In this document: positions 34,890 to 43,638 of the stretch, one piece after another
How the letters are laid out: each line of letters starts with the position of its first letter
Position numbering within the stretch: position 1 is the first letter of the stretch
Source of the DNA: Kutzneria viridogrisea
Lineage (GTDB): Bacteria > Actinomycetota > Actinomycetes > Mycobacteriales > Pseudonocardiaceae
Reading direction: 5' to 3'
Assembly (NCBI GenBank): GCA_014138725.1
Contig: JACJID010000003.1
Location: 62,001-126,000, forward strand
DNA: 64,000 bases
Position numbers and translations under genes: made by a program
Notes under the pieces: model-generated
The model's input: the letters and a program-made list of their open reading frames with translations, nothing else
What the model was told of the DNA's origin: nothing
The model's database searches: none

Positions 34890-35723
34890 TCACCGTGCGC
34901 ACAACCGGTCCAGCGCCGACTGGCTCTCCTCGTCCGCGGCGCGGTAGATCACCAGCAGTTGGTCCGGATCTTGGAGTGGCCGGAGGGTTTCGAACTGCAC
35001 GGCGATCACACCGACCTCGGGATGCCGCATGACCTTGCGCCCGCGGCCGTTGATCCTGACGTCGCGCTCGGCCCACAGTCGCGCGAAGTCCTCGTTGTCG
35101 GCGGTGAATTCGGCGATGAGGTCGGTCAGCGCCCGGTCGTCCGGGTGCGCGGCCCACGCGGCGCGCAGGTGGGCGATCCCTTCCCGCACCACGCGTTCGC
35201 GGTCGAGGTAGAACTCACGCACCTGCGGGTGCATCAGGCACAGCCACATCGAATTGCGCTGCGAGGGCAGCAGGGTGTCGAGGTCCACCAGCAGCCTCGC
35301 CATTTCGGCGTTCCAGGCCAGGATGTCGTAGCGGTGGTTCAGGAGCATGGCCGGCAGCGGTGACAGGTCGTCGACCAGCCGGGCCAGCGGCGGCGTCGCG
35401 GTGGTGACGAGCTTGTCGGCGTCGCGGGGTCGCTGCCGGGCCAGGTCGAAGAGGTAGGCGCGCTCGTCGGGAGCCAGGCGCAGCGCCCTGGCCAGCGCCT
35501 CCACCACGTCCGCCGAGGGCCGCAGCCCGCGCGCCTGTTCCAGCCGCACGATGTAGTCGACGCTGACCCCGGCCAGTTCGGCGACCTCTTCGCGACGCAG
35601 TCCCGGGGTGCGCCGGGTCTGCCTGCGCGGCGGCAGACCTAGATCCCGCGGATCCAAGCGCTCGCGCCGAGTCCGCAGGAACGCAGCCAACTCCCGGGTC
35701 CTGTCCACTGTGGCGGTCGTCAT
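34890..35723 (-). CDS. XRE-family regulator with MmyB-like ligand domain
   Basis: 277 residues. The HTH_XRE is at about residues 40-95 (LRREEVAELAGVSVDYIVRL, VVEALARALRLAPDERAYLF). A C-terminal domain of the MmyB/MLTR type follows (PAMLLNHRYDILAWNAEMAR), which in structures binds a fatty-acid-like ligand. It diverges from the aldo/keto reductase gene and probably controls it. Many actinobacterial genomes have this same XRE/reductase pairing. Confidence 0.88.
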   Translation of the reverse strand: MTTATVDRTRELAAFLRTRRERLDPRDLGLPPRRQTRRTPGLRREEVAELAGVSVDYIVRLEQARGLRPSADVVEALARALRLAPDERAYLFDLARQRPRDADKLVTTATPPLARLVDDLSPLPAMLLNHRYDILAWNAEMARLLVDLDTLLPSQRNSMWLCLMHPQVREFYLDRERVVREGIAHLRAAWAAHPDDRALTDLIAEFTADNEDFARLWAERDVRINGRGRKVMRHPEVGVIAVQFETLRPLQDPDQLLVIYRAADEESQSALDRLCAR

Positions 35724-35753
35724 GATCGCTGCAACAGCCAGGGTGGGACTGGT

Positions 35754-35765
35754 GTTCCCAGGAAC
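35754..35765. promoter_or_regulatory. Candidate XRE operator
   Basis: GTTCCCAGGAAC is a perfect 5-2-5 palindrome in the 117-base spacer between the divergent XRE and reductase genes. Confidence 0.45.
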
Positions 35766-35840
35766 GTCTTTCCCTTACCCCCGCCCCGCCGCGGTCACAG
35801 ACTCGCTGTCGACAACGGATCACAAGCGCAGGAGGACTCC

Positions 35841-36905
35841 ATGTCGCTCACCCTCGACAGCTACCGGCTACTGGGCCGCTCCGGGCTGCGGGTCTCACCG
35901 CTGGCGCTGGGCACGGCGACCTTCGGCACCGAGTTCGGCTGGGGTGCCGAGAAGGACGAGGCGCGCAAGCTGTTCGACACCTACGTCGAGCGTGGCGGCA
36001 ACTTCATCGACACCGCCATCACCTACACCAACGGCAGCTCCGAGCGTCAGTTGGGCGAATTCACCCGCGACAACCGCGAGAGCCTGGTGCTGGCGACGAA
36101 GTACACGACGCTGCGCCGGCCTGGCGACCCGAATTCCACGGGAAGCCACCGCAAGAGCATGTTCGCCTCGGTGGAAGCCAGTCTGCGGCAGCTGAACACG
36201 GACTACCTCGATCTGCTCTACCTGCACGTGTGGGACTTCACGACGCCGGTCGAGGAGATCCTGCGCGGCTTGGACGACCTGGTCCGGCAGGGCAAGGTCT
36301 TGTACCTGGCGATGTCCAACGTCCCGGCCTGGGAGGTCTCGCGCATGCAGGCGATCACCGACCTGCGTGGCTGGTCGCCGCTGGTCGGGCTGCAGGTCGA
36401 GTACAACCTGATCAACCGGGCCGCGGAACGTGACCTGATCCCCATGGCACGGGCGATGGGACTGGGGGTGACCCCGTACTCACCGCTGGCGGGCGGCCTG
36501 CTCACCGGCAAGTACAGCCGCGCGGACCTGACCGCGGCGAACGCCGGATCCGGGGAAAGCACCCGCAAGAGCTTCAACGCTGGCCTGGGCATGGTCACCG
36601 AACGGAACCTCGCCATCGCCGATGTCGTGAAGGAGGTCGCCACGGAGCTGGGCCGCACCCCCGCACAGGTCGGGCTGGCCTGGACCCTGCAGAACCCGGA
36701 CGTGACGGCACCGATCATCGGCGCCCGCACCCCCGAGCAGCTCGAGGGCAACCTGGGTGCCCTGGAGGTCGACTTCACCCCCGCCCAGCTGGCCCGTCTC
36801 GACGAGGCCAGCGCGATCGACCTCGGCTACCCGCACGACCTGCTCGCCAGTGACCACATCCGCGCTGTGACCAAAGGAGACCTGAAGATCGAAACCCGCC
36901 GCTGA
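35841..36905 (+). CDS. Aldo/keto reductase
   Basis: 354 residues of the AKR TIM-barrel family. The catalytic tetrad can be placed: Asp in FIDTAITY with Tyr in ITYTNGSSE, Lys in VLATKYT, and His in YLHVWD. IIGARTPEQLEGNLGALEV is the NADPH-binding C-terminal part. It reduces an aldehyde or ketone in the cytoplasm. AGGAGG precedes ATG 35841. Divergent from its probable XRE regulator, and both are enclosed by the 113-bp inverted repeats. Confidence 0.92.
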   Translation: MSLTLDSYRLLGRSGLRVSPLALGTATFGTEFGWGAEKDEARKLFDTYVERGGNFIDTAITYTNGSSERQLGEFTRDNRESLVLATKYTTLRRPGDPNSTGSHRKSMFASVEASLRQLNTDYLDLLYLHVWDFTTPVEEILRGLDDLVRQGKVLYLAMSNVPAWEVSRMQAITDLRGWSPLVGLQVEYNLINRAAERDLIPMARAMGLGVTPYSPLAGGLLTGKYSRADLTAANAGSGESTRKSFNAGLGMVTERNLAIADVVKEVATELGRTPAQVGLAWTLQNPDVTAPIIGARTPEQLEGNLGALEVDFTPAQLARLDEASAIDLGYPHDLLASDHIRAVTKGDLKIETRR

Positions 36906-37009
36906 TACCCCCTGAACAGGTGGGGTGACGACGTCGGCAACCGAAGTCTCCAGGCGTTCCCCCAACTCGTCGACGTGCTCGGCGAGGTGGCAGCACGGCC
37001 CGAAGCCGA

Positions 37010-37122
37010 GTACTGGGCCTTCTCGTCGTGGCGTTGGAGGTCATGGTGCTGGTGGAGTGGCGGGATGCGTGGTGGGCGAGGCTCCCGGTAAGACAGCGGT
37101 CGACCAAGATCTGATGCCCGAA
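37010..37122 (-). repeat. 113-bp inverted repeat, right copy
   Basis: Reverse-complement partner of 34700-34812. Read on the plus strand it keeps an open frame (LEVMVLVEWRDAWWARLPVR, ending at TGA 37112) that is broken in the left copy. Between the copies lie 2.2 kb with exactly one divergent gene pair. Confidence 0.85.
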
Positions 37123-37144
37123 CCGGGAGCCTCGAGGTGGCACG

Positions 37145-38098
37145 GTGACCAACCACGATGAGGTAGCGGCTGTCCGACCGTTGACACTGGCTTGGGTGAG
37201 CCGGCACCTGGATGCCGGCGAACGGGTCGTCAGAACCCAGGTGCTGCACGGCGGCATCACCGCCGAAATGCGGAGGCTGACCATCGGCACGCGGCACGGA
37301 GGCACCCGCGACCTGGTGCTGCGGACCTTCGTCAACATGGAGCACGCCGAGGATTGGCTGAACAGGGAGGCTGCTGCCCTGACCCTGTGCACGGGGACCG
37401 GCGTGCCGGCTCCTGGACTGGTCGCGGTTGATCCGACCGCCTCGCATTGTGAGTACCCATCGCTCCTGATGACGCATCTGGCGGGCCAGACGGTCCTCGG
37501 CGATGAGGGAGTGGAGACGCGCGTCCCTCTGCTGGCCCGTCAACTCGTAGCGATCCACGCGTTGCGACCCGCGCAGCGGCCCCGGGAGTTTGTGGCGTTG
37601 ACGACCGCCGACACCGTCGTGACCCCACAGGGCGCCGACGCGGCGGCATGGGCCGCGGCGATCGAGGTGATCCGCAAGCCCGCACCGCCCCATGAAGGGC
37701 GGCTCCTGCACCGGGACTTCCAACCCGGCAACGTGCTGTTCGACGTGCCGCCCCCAAGTCCGGCAGGTACCCGGATCACCGGGGTCGTCGACTGGGCAGC
37801 GACCTCCTGGGGCCCGACGGATCTCGATGTGGCGCACTGCTCCACCAATCTCGCGCTGCTGCACGGCCCGGCGTGGGGTCTGCGGTTCGCTGAGGCGTAT
37901 GAGGAGGCTGGCGGGGTGCTGGCGGCGGCCGCGAGCGAGCGGCTGTACTGGCGGGTGCGGAGCGGGCTCGCGTTCTCAGAACAAGTGCGGTTGGTGTCGC
38001 AGCCATGGCGGGAGGCAGGCAGGACAGAGTTGACGACGCGAGCCGTGGAGACGCGGCTGGATGCCTATGTCACCACCCTGATGAACGCACTGGCCTGA
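37145..38098 (+). CDS. APH-family phosphotransferase
   Basis: 317 residues. The catalytic loop HRDFQPGNVLF and the metal site GVVDWAATSWGP are fully canonical, and LVLRTFVN supplies the N-lobe Lys. This is the third APH-fold kinase in the window and the closest to consensus. GTG 37145 is preceded by GAGGTGG. It starts 22 bases after the right inverted repeat. The substrate is unknown; antibiotic phosphorylation is possible but not shown. Confidence 0.88.
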   Translation: MTNHDEVAAVRPLTLAWVSRHLDAGERVVRTQVLHGGITAEMRRLTIGTRHGGTRDLVLRTFVNMEHAEDWLNREAAALTLCTGTGVPAPGLVAVDPTASHCEYPSLLMTHLAGQTVLGDEGVETRVPLLARQLVAIHALRPAQRPREFVALTTADTVVTPQGADAAAWAAAIEVIRKPAPPHEGRLLHRDFQPGNVLFDVPPPSPAGTRITGVVDWAATSWGPTDLDVAHCSTNLALLHGPAWGLRFAEAYEEAGGVLAAAASERLYWRVRSGLAFSEQVRLVSQPWREAGRTELTTRAVETRLDAYVTTLMNALA

Positions 38099-38258
38099 GC
38101 AGACATCGCAGCCTGACTGTGACGACAGGGCATAGTTGGCATCAAAGTCGGCGCTGACCGCAGCGAAGCTGGCTGTCATGCCGAGTTGCGTGTGTTCGCA
38201 CGCGTAAGGCCCACCCGTCCAGGCGCAGGCGCCGCGCCGCTTCACCACCGACGATCGT

Positions 38259-39224
38259 CTACGGTGACAACTCCGGCCCGCGCATTTGGCTGGAACACCA
38301 AAAGGTGCGCCGATAGGCGGTGGGAGTGGTGTCCAGTGCGCGCCGGAAGTGCAGCCTCAGGTTGGCCGCTGTACCCAGCCCGCAGTCCCGCGCCACCCGA
38401 TCCACCGAGTGGTCGGTGGTTTCCAGTAGTTCCCGCGCCCGGCTGAGGCGGGCGTTGAGCAACCACTGCAACGGGGTCGTGCCGGTTTCCTCGGTGAACC
38501 GGCGCATGAAGGTGCGCTGCGAGATGCCGGCGTGCTTGGCGAGCACCCGTAGAGTGAGCGATTCGTCGAGCCGTTGCAGGGCCCAGCCCCGGGTACTGGC
38601 GAGCGAAGCGTCACCGGCCACCGCGACCGGAGCCGGCACGTACTGGGCCTGTCCGCCCTCACGATGCGGGGCAGCCACCAAACCGCGAGCGATCTGATTG
38701 GCCACCGCCGCCCCCAGATCGCGGCGCACCAGGTGCAGACACAGGTCGATGCCGCAGCACACCCCTGCCGAGGTGAGCACGTCACCCTCATCGACGTACA
38801 GCACGTCGCGATCGACCGCGACAGCCGGGAAGTCCCGCTCGAGGTCCTCGATGTGCTGCCAGTGCGTCGTGGCGTGCATCCCGTCCAGCACACCGGCCGC
38901 GGCCAACGCGAAGGCGCCCGTGCAGATCGACACCACCCGCCGACCCTGATCACGGACCTCGGCCAGCACGTCGAGCGCGGCCTGCGGTGGCCGCAGGACC
39001 GGCGCGAATCCCGGCACGATCACGGTGTCGGCGGCGCGCACCTGTTTCAAGCCCCCATCGGCGACAAGGGTGAAACCCGCGTTGGTGGCCACCTTCGAGT
39101 CGAGCGCGCACACGGTCATCTCATAGGGAGTCTCCGGTCGGGCATTGAAGATCTGCGTCGGAATCCCCAGATCGAGCGGGGTGACCCCGTCCAACACCAG
39201 CACCGCGACTCGGTGGACCGCCAT
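38259..39224 (-). CDS. GlxA-type AraC regulator (DJ-1/PfpI plus AraC)
   Basis: 321 residues. The N-terminal 180 residues form a DJ-1/PfpI-like domain with the nucleophile-elbow Cys in SICTGAFALAAAG and the conserved HATTHW segment. The C-terminal AraC domain has LRVLAKHAGISQRTFMRRFT and VDRVARDCGLGTAANLRLHF. Such proteins act as transcriptional regulators, often of amine or isonitrile degradation. It diverges from the HD-domain/RidA pair, the likely target. Confidence 0.9.
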   Translation of the reverse strand: MAVHRVAVLVLDGVTPLDLGIPTQIFNARPETPYEMTVCALDSKVATNAGFTLVADGGLKQVRAADTVIVPGFAPVLRPPQAALDVLAEVRDQGRRVVSICTGAFALAAAGVLDGMHATTHWQHIEDLERDFPAVAVDRDVLYVDEGDVLTSAGVCCGIDLCLHLVRRDLGAAVANQIARGLVAAPHREGGQAQYVPAPVAVAGDASLASTRGWALQRLDESLTLRVLAKHAGISQRTFMRRFTEETGTTPLQWLLNARLSRARELLETTDHSVDRVARDCGLGTAANLRLHFRRALDTTPTAYRRTFWCSSQMRGPELSP

Positions 39225-39296
39225 GGCAAGATCCTAACGGAGTGGGGCAAGTTTGCCACTCGCCAGGTCAGGGCGGGGACGGCAACCCTGGAGAGC

Positions 39297-39986
39297 ATGA
39301 CCGGACCGACACCCACCGCCCCAGCCCGCGAGCCAACCGACCAGCTGATCGAGCTGCCGGGCACACCGTTGGCCGACGCGATCGTGAACCTCATCCGAGC
39401 GGTGGAAACGCCGTCGGTGCTCAACCACAGTGTCCGGACCTTCCTGTTCGCCCGGTTGGTGGCCGCTCGCCTCGCCCTGGTCGTCGACCACGACTACGAC
39501 GCCGACCTGCTCTTCGCCGCGTGCGCGATGCACGACCTCGGCGTGGCCTCGGACGGCCCGCACACTCAACGGTTCGAGGTCGAAGGCGCCGACCGTGCTG
39601 CCGCATTCCTCATCGAGCGCGGAGTGCCCGCAGCCGACGCCGACGAGGTCTGGCAGGCCATCGCCCTGCACACCTCTCCCGGCATCGCGGAACGCCGCGG
39701 CACGCTGTGCGTGCTCGTCCGCGAAGGCGTCGCCCTGGACTTCGGCGGCCCGCTGGGAGCCAACCACCTCGACGCCGTCACCGACGAGCAGGCCAACGCC
39801 GTCCACGCCGTCTATCCACGGCTGGAGATGAGCCGCTCACTCACCGACGCGATCGTCGCCCAGGCCGCGAAGAACCCGAACAACGCTCCCCGGTACGCGA
39901 TTCCCGGTGAATTCCTCCGCGAACGCGAGACCTTCGGCCAGACCCGGCTGGAGCACGCCTGCCGCTCGTCCCGATGGGGCAACTGA
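39297..39986 (+). CDS. HD-domain hydrolase-like protein
   Basis: 229 residues. The HD metal site is formed by LNHSVRTFLFA (first His), CAMHDLG (His-Asp pair) and IALHTSP. The family of single HD proteins of this size includes cyanamide hydratase-like enzymes, to which VLNHSVRTFLFARLVA is similar. ATG 39297 has GGAGA upstream. It is divergent from the GlxA regulator and followed 44 bases later by a RidA-type gene, which suggests a shared role with a nitrogenous substrate (nitrile, cyanamide or imine). This is inference from family and context. Confidence 0.8.
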   Translation: MTGPTPTAPAREPTDQLIELPGTPLADAIVNLIRAVETPSVLNHSVRTFLFARLVAARLALVVDHDYDADLLFAACAMHDLGVASDGPHTQRFEVEGADRAAAFLIERGVPAADADEVWQAIALHTSPGIAERRGTLCVLVREGVALDFGGPLGANHLDAVTDEQANAVHAVYPRLEMSRSLTDAIVAQAAKNPNNAPRYAIPGEFLRERETFGQTRLEHACRSSRWGN

Positions 39987-40030
39987 CTCCCTGACCACGA
40001 CCCAGCCAACAAGGAATCGGACTCACCGCG

Positions 40031-40450
40031 ATGACCATCCACACCGTCACGATCCCCGAGGACAACGCGATCTTCGGACAAACCACCGGCGCCTTCGCAC
40101 GCTTCGGCTATTCGGCCGCGGTCCGCGCGCACGGACTGCTGTTCATCGCCGGCACGATCGGCCGCCGCGCCGACGGAACCATCCCAGAAACCATCGAAGA
40201 ACAAACCGAGATCGCCATCCAGCGCATCAAGGAGATCCTTCGGCTGGAGAACCTCGACCTCACCGCCCTGGTGGATGTCACCAGCTACCACGTCGACATC
40301 CACCAGCACATGCCCGGCTTCATCGAGGCCAAACAGCGTCTCATCAACGCCCCCTACCCAACTTGGACGATCATCGGGGTCAGCGGCCTTGCCAGCCCGG
40401 GTTTGCTCGTCGAAATCCGCGCGACCGCCGTCTACCCCGACAACACCTGA
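40031..40450 (+). CDS. RidA/YjgF-family deaminase-like protein
   Basis: 139 residues, the normal RidA length. HGLLFIAGTIGRRADG, QTEIAIQRIKEILRLENLDL and SGLASPGLLVEIRATAVYP are the characteristic strands, and the final part carries the Arg that binds carboxylates in RidA. The known activity is hydrolysis of reactive enamine/imines. It probably forms an operon with the HD-domain gene. Confidence 0.9.
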   Translation: MTIHTVTIPEDNAIFGQTTGAFARFGYSAAVRAHGLLFIAGTIGRRADGTIPETIEEQTEIAIQRIKEILRLENLDLTALVDVTSYHVDIHQHMPGFIEAKQRLINAPYPTWTIIGVSGLASPGLLVEIRATAVYPDNT

Positions 40451-40854
40451 CTCCCCCGGTCCCGAGTGACATCGGCTCGCGTGGGCCCGTGACGACGGCG
40501 GACGCGTTGGGGCAGCGGAGTCCCAGCGCGTCCGCCCTCATCACGAAACCTGCCCCGTTCCACGAGAGCAGCCGAACATCCGCCCGTGCCGCGAGTCGCG
40601 CGGCGACTGGTGTCCGCACATGCCGACGAGCCAGCAACCTCTCGTGATGTCGGTCCCCAAGCCTCACTGTCCGGTGCGTCGAAGGTGTAGCTGTAGGGCA
40701 GTCCAGCTGCGGAACACCAGTAGTCAACGTGATTCCGGTAGTCCGACCTGGAGGGATCCCGGGGCATGCCTTCGGCGGTCATCTCCTCCGCCACGATCGG
40801 CTCGACCCGCTCGGCGGTGTGCGGGCTCAAGACGACCAACGCGGTCCCACTCAT
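40432..40854 (-). CDS. Doubtful hypothetical protein
   Basis: A 140-codon frame from ATG 40854. The first 60 residues (ALVVLSPHTAERVEPIVAEE, HVDYWCSAAGLPYSYTF) look protein-like, but the rest is Arg/Gly/Thr-rich and overlaps the convergent RidA stop. It may be a truncated gene whose true end was lost. Confidence 0.3.
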   Translation of the reverse strand: MSGTALVVLSPHTAERVEPIVAEEMTAEGMPRDPSRSDYRNHVDYWCSAAGLPYSYTFDAPDSEAWGPTSREVAGSSACADTSRRATRGTGGCSAALVERGRFRDEGGRAGTPLPQRVRRRHGPTRADVTRDRGSQVLSG

Positions 40855-41127
40855 GGTTGGGAGTAGACAACATCCGACCACGCCGCTGCCAGCCGACATC
40901 GAACCTAGCGCCGCCCACGCGATCACGAAACCACAGCGTGCGCTTCTGCTACTGAGAGCGACCTCGCCTCCTCGTTAGCCACGCGTGAGGCCGACTGGAC
41001 GGGTCGCCCCCAGGTAGTCCGTTTCCGAGTAGAACTCGGATTTCACGCGTTGGCCGAAGTCGGGAGGGTCGATCATGAGACCACCACCGAGGCAGAGCCC
41101 GACGTGGTGGATGCTGGCCGGAGTACC
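40855..41127. other. Spacer left of the IS5-type element
   Basis: No gene could be supported here. Sequence up to the TTA target duplication at 41128-41130 shows no domain or hairpin. Confidence 0.4.
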
Positions 41128-41130
41128 TTA

Positions 41131-42137
41131 GTGCCCGTTTTCGAACTGAGGGCCGGGTGTGAAGGTGGGTGACGAGACAGGGGAACTCCTGGTAGATCGG
41201 ACGTTGTCGAAGCGCCGTTCCGCCAGGAGTTCCATTGCTATCGTGCCCGATGCCCGCGGGCGATGCCACCGCGGGTGCCTCGTGCTGCCGGCTGGCCGCA
41301 ACCCACCAGCCCACACGGCGTGCCAACCGGTATCCCTCGGATGTCACCGACGCGCAGTGGGCGGTGTTGGACCCACTGCTGCCGGATCCGGCCTGGCTGG
41401 GTGGCCGGGGTGGCCGTCGAGAGCGGCACTGCCGCCGGGTGATCGTGGACGCGATCTTGTACCTGGTGGACAACGGCATCAAGTGGCGTGCGCTGCCGGC
41501 GGACTTCCCGCCCTGGCCGACGGTCTACAAACGGTTCGCCCTGTGGGAGAAATCCGGTGCGACGCAGCGGATCCTGGACGGGCTGCGGGACCGTGCCCGG
41601 CTGGCGGAGGGCCGGGTGGCGGCGCCGTCAGCGGCGGTGATCGACTCGCAGTCGGTCCGCGCGGCCGAGACCGTGGGACGGGCCACTCGCGGGTGGGACG
41701 CGGGCAAGAAGGTCAACGGCCGCAAGCGCCATATCGTGGTGGACACCGTCGGGTTCGTGCTGGCGGTGCTGGTGACCCCGGCCTCGATCCAGGACCGGGT
41801 CGCCGCCCGCGCACTGCTGCTGCGACTGGGTGCCACGGTCGGCGACCGGATCCGGTTGGTATGGGCCGACGGCGGCTACACCGGCACCTTGCTGGACTGG
41901 GCGCGACAAGCGCTCGGCGTGGTGGTGGAGATCGTCAAACGCCCCGACCTGCCCCACTTCACGGTGCTGCCCCGCCGCTGGGTGGTGGAGCGGAGCCTGG
42001 CGTGGATCACCGGTCACCGCCGCTGTGTCCGTGACTACGAACGACTTCCACACCACCACGAAGCGATGGTCCGCTGGGCCATGATCCGCATCACCAGCCG
42101 CCGATTGACACAGACCCTGTAGATCAGAAACGGGCAC
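41131..42137 (+). mobile_element. Intact IS5-family insertion sequence
   Basis: The element is 1007 bp, with GTGCCCGTTT at the left end (41131-41140) and AAACGGGCAC at the right end (42128-42137) as inverted terminal repeats. TTA is directly repeated at 41128-41130 and 42138-42140 as target duplication. One full transposase gene fills it, so it may still be mobile. The flanking sequence shows no obvious gene broken by it. Confidence 0.85.
41235..42122 (+). CDS. IS5-family transposase
   Basis: 295 residues in a single frame. NRYPSDVTDAQWAVLDPLLP is the typical start of the N-terminal domain. The DDE residues are Asp in AAVIDSQSVR, Asp in LVWADGGYTG, and Glu in WVVERSLAWITGHRR. The true start may be at the ATG at 41250, since the first 30 residues are atypical. 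No frameshift is needed, unlike many IS5 relatives with two overlapping frames. Confidence 0.9.
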   Translation: MLSCPMPAGDATAGASCCRLAATHQPTRRANRYPSDVTDAQWAVLDPLLPDPAWLGGRGGRRERHCRRVIVDAILYLVDNGIKWRALPADFPPWPTVYKRFALWEKSGATQRILDGLRDRARLAEGRVAAPSAAVIDSQSVRAAETVGRATRGWDAGKKVNGRKRHIVVDTVGFVLAVLVTPASIQDRVAARALLLRLGATVGDRIRLVWADGGYTGTLLDWARQALGVVVEIVKRPDLPHFTVLPRRWVVERSLAWITGHRRCVRDYERLPHHHEAMVRWAMIRITSRRLTQTL

Positions 42138-42253
42138 TTAGAGCTTCTCACTTCTCCTGTTGACGCCCACCAGAGCGGAGTTATATGTTCTCACTATAGC
42201 ATGCAGTTCTAACCAGACTGGCTGGGCCGGTCGGCGAACAGAGGAGAAGGACC

Positions 42254-42904
42254 ATGCGCGGCGCCCGCCCGACCATCTCGCGAACCTCTCGTCACCGAAC
42301 CGGCCCGCGGGCCACCCTGCTCGCGGTCCCACTGGCTGTCGCCGGCGCCCTCGGAGCCACCGCCACGCCCGCCCACGCCGCCATCCCCGACCACGGCGCC
42401 GGCCCGGCCTCGCTGACCTGCCAAGGCCAAGGCGTCGACCCGGCCGCCAAGGCCCGCCACCGGGCCGACATCCTCGTCCAGGCGCCGCTGCGCGTGATCT
42501 GGGACCTCCAGACCGATGTGGAGGGCTGGCCCTCCTGGCAGAAACCCGCCGCCCCCATGACCGTGCGGCGCCTGGACCCGGGCCCGCTGCGCAAGCGCTC
42601 ACAGTTCCAGGCGACCGTCCACGTGCCCCCAACCCCCTCGACTCCCCCCAGCACGGTGGTCATCACCTCCACTGTCCAGCAACTCCAGCACGGCAAGTGC
42701 ATCCGCTGGACCGGGCCCGCCGACAGCGCCGGATTCCACATCGAAGGCGTCCACGTCTGGACCTTCAGCACAGTCCCCGGCGGCGTCCTCGTCCGCACCG
42801 AGGAAAGCCACACCGGCCCCCAAGCCGACCCCAACTCCGACATGGGCCTCGAAACCTGGCTCAGCGACCTCAAGACCGCCGCCGAAGCCGACCCCTGCAA
42901 CTGA
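42254..42904 (+). CDS. Secreted SRPBCC-family protein
   Basis: 216 residues. A Sec signal (ATLLAVPLAVAGALGATATP, cleaved about AHA-AI) is followed by a START/SRPBCC helix-grip fold: ADILVQAPLRVIWDLQTDVE with GWPSWQK, then VITSTVQQLQHGKCIRWTGP and HVWTFSTVPGGVLVRTEESH. SRPBCC proteins bind hydrophobic ligands; secreted ones are rare and may bind or sense lipids or steroids. ATG 42254 has AGAGGAGAAGG upstream. TTGACG near 42159 and TATA-like sequence follow in the leader. Confidence 0.82.
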   Translation: MRGARPTISRTSRHRTGPRATLLAVPLAVAGALGATATPAHAAIPDHGAGPASLTCQGQGVDPAAKARHRADILVQAPLRVIWDLQTDVEGWPSWQKPAAPMTVRRLDPGPLRKRSQFQATVHVPPTPSTPPSTVVITSTVQQLQHGKCIRWTGPADSAGFHIEGVHVWTFSTVPGGVLVRTEESHTGPQADPNSDMGLETWLSDLKTAAEADPCN

Positions 42905-43035
42905 CCGCACAAGCGCCGAGCCGCCACCGGACGCGCCGTGCTCAACTGCCGGCGAGCGCGCGGCTCGTGACCGCGGCCCATGGCCCGGCGTTCGGCGGGA
43001 TCACCGCTGGGCGAGGCCGGCGCGGTCACCTGTCC

Positions 43036-43071
43036 GGCGGGCCGGGTCGGATACCACCGACCCGGCCCGCC
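43036..43071. terminator. Perfect 15-bp hairpin
   Basis: GGCGGGCCGGGTCGG (43036-43050) and CCGACCCGGCCCGCC (43057-43071) pair exactly around a 6-base loop, 130 bases after the SRPBCC stop. Confidence 0.75.
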
Positions 43072-43150
43072 TGGGGTGCGGATGGACCGCCACTGCGCCA
43101 CACGGCGACTACAGCGCCTGGCCGGGGTGGCGGTGGTGCGCTAACCGAGG

Positions 43151-43339
43151 CTGCATCCGCACATGCTGCGCCATACCTTCGTGGCCACGATGCTGGATGC
43201 CGGAGTCGACCTCCGTGATGTGCAGATCGCCGCGCGGCATGCCGATCCACGAACCACGATGCGCTACGACCGCGCCCGTAAGAATCTCGATCGCCACCCG
43301 AACTACGTCCTGGCCGCCTACATGGCTTCCGGAACCTGA
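43151..43339 (+). pseudogene. Tyrosine recombinase C-terminal fragment
   Basis: 62 codons read LHPHMLRHTFVATMLDAG, RDVQIAARHADPRTTMRYDR and a C-terminal helix before TGA at 43337. The HxLRHTF and RHADxxTTxxYxR motifs carry three catalytic residues of phage-type integrases. The core-binding and N-terminal parts are gone, and an upstream TAA interrupts the frame. It may mark an old integration site. Confidence 0.75.
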
Positions 43340-43353
43340 CACCCAACACGCTC

Positions 43354-43596
43354 TCATGCCGATGAGCGCGCTACTGCGGTGCCTGGCGGGTGATGTCGCC
43401 TGGCCGCCGTGTCGCCCGCCAGCGTCAGTTCGACCAGGCGGGCACGCTGGTCGTGCGGGTCGGTGGCCCGGCGCACCGGCTCGCGCCGCTGAAGCTCGTG
43501 CAGGTGCCGCGTGACGTGCGGCCCGACGACCCGCGTCCGGGTGGAGATCTCCCCGACGCGCCGGGGTTGGCCCGCCGTCCTCGCAGTGACGCGCAT
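43354..43596 (-). pseudogene. MarR-type regulator fragment
   Basis: VGEISTRTRVVGPHVTRHLH and VRRATDPHDQRARLVELT read as the winged-helix part of a MarR protein. The dimerisation helices are absent and the tail is nonsense. It lies directly downstream of an intact but different MarR gene. Confidence 0.6.
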
Positions 43597-43638
43597 CGCT
43601 GCCCGGCGGTCGGACGGGGGTCTCGTGGTGAGGTGTTG

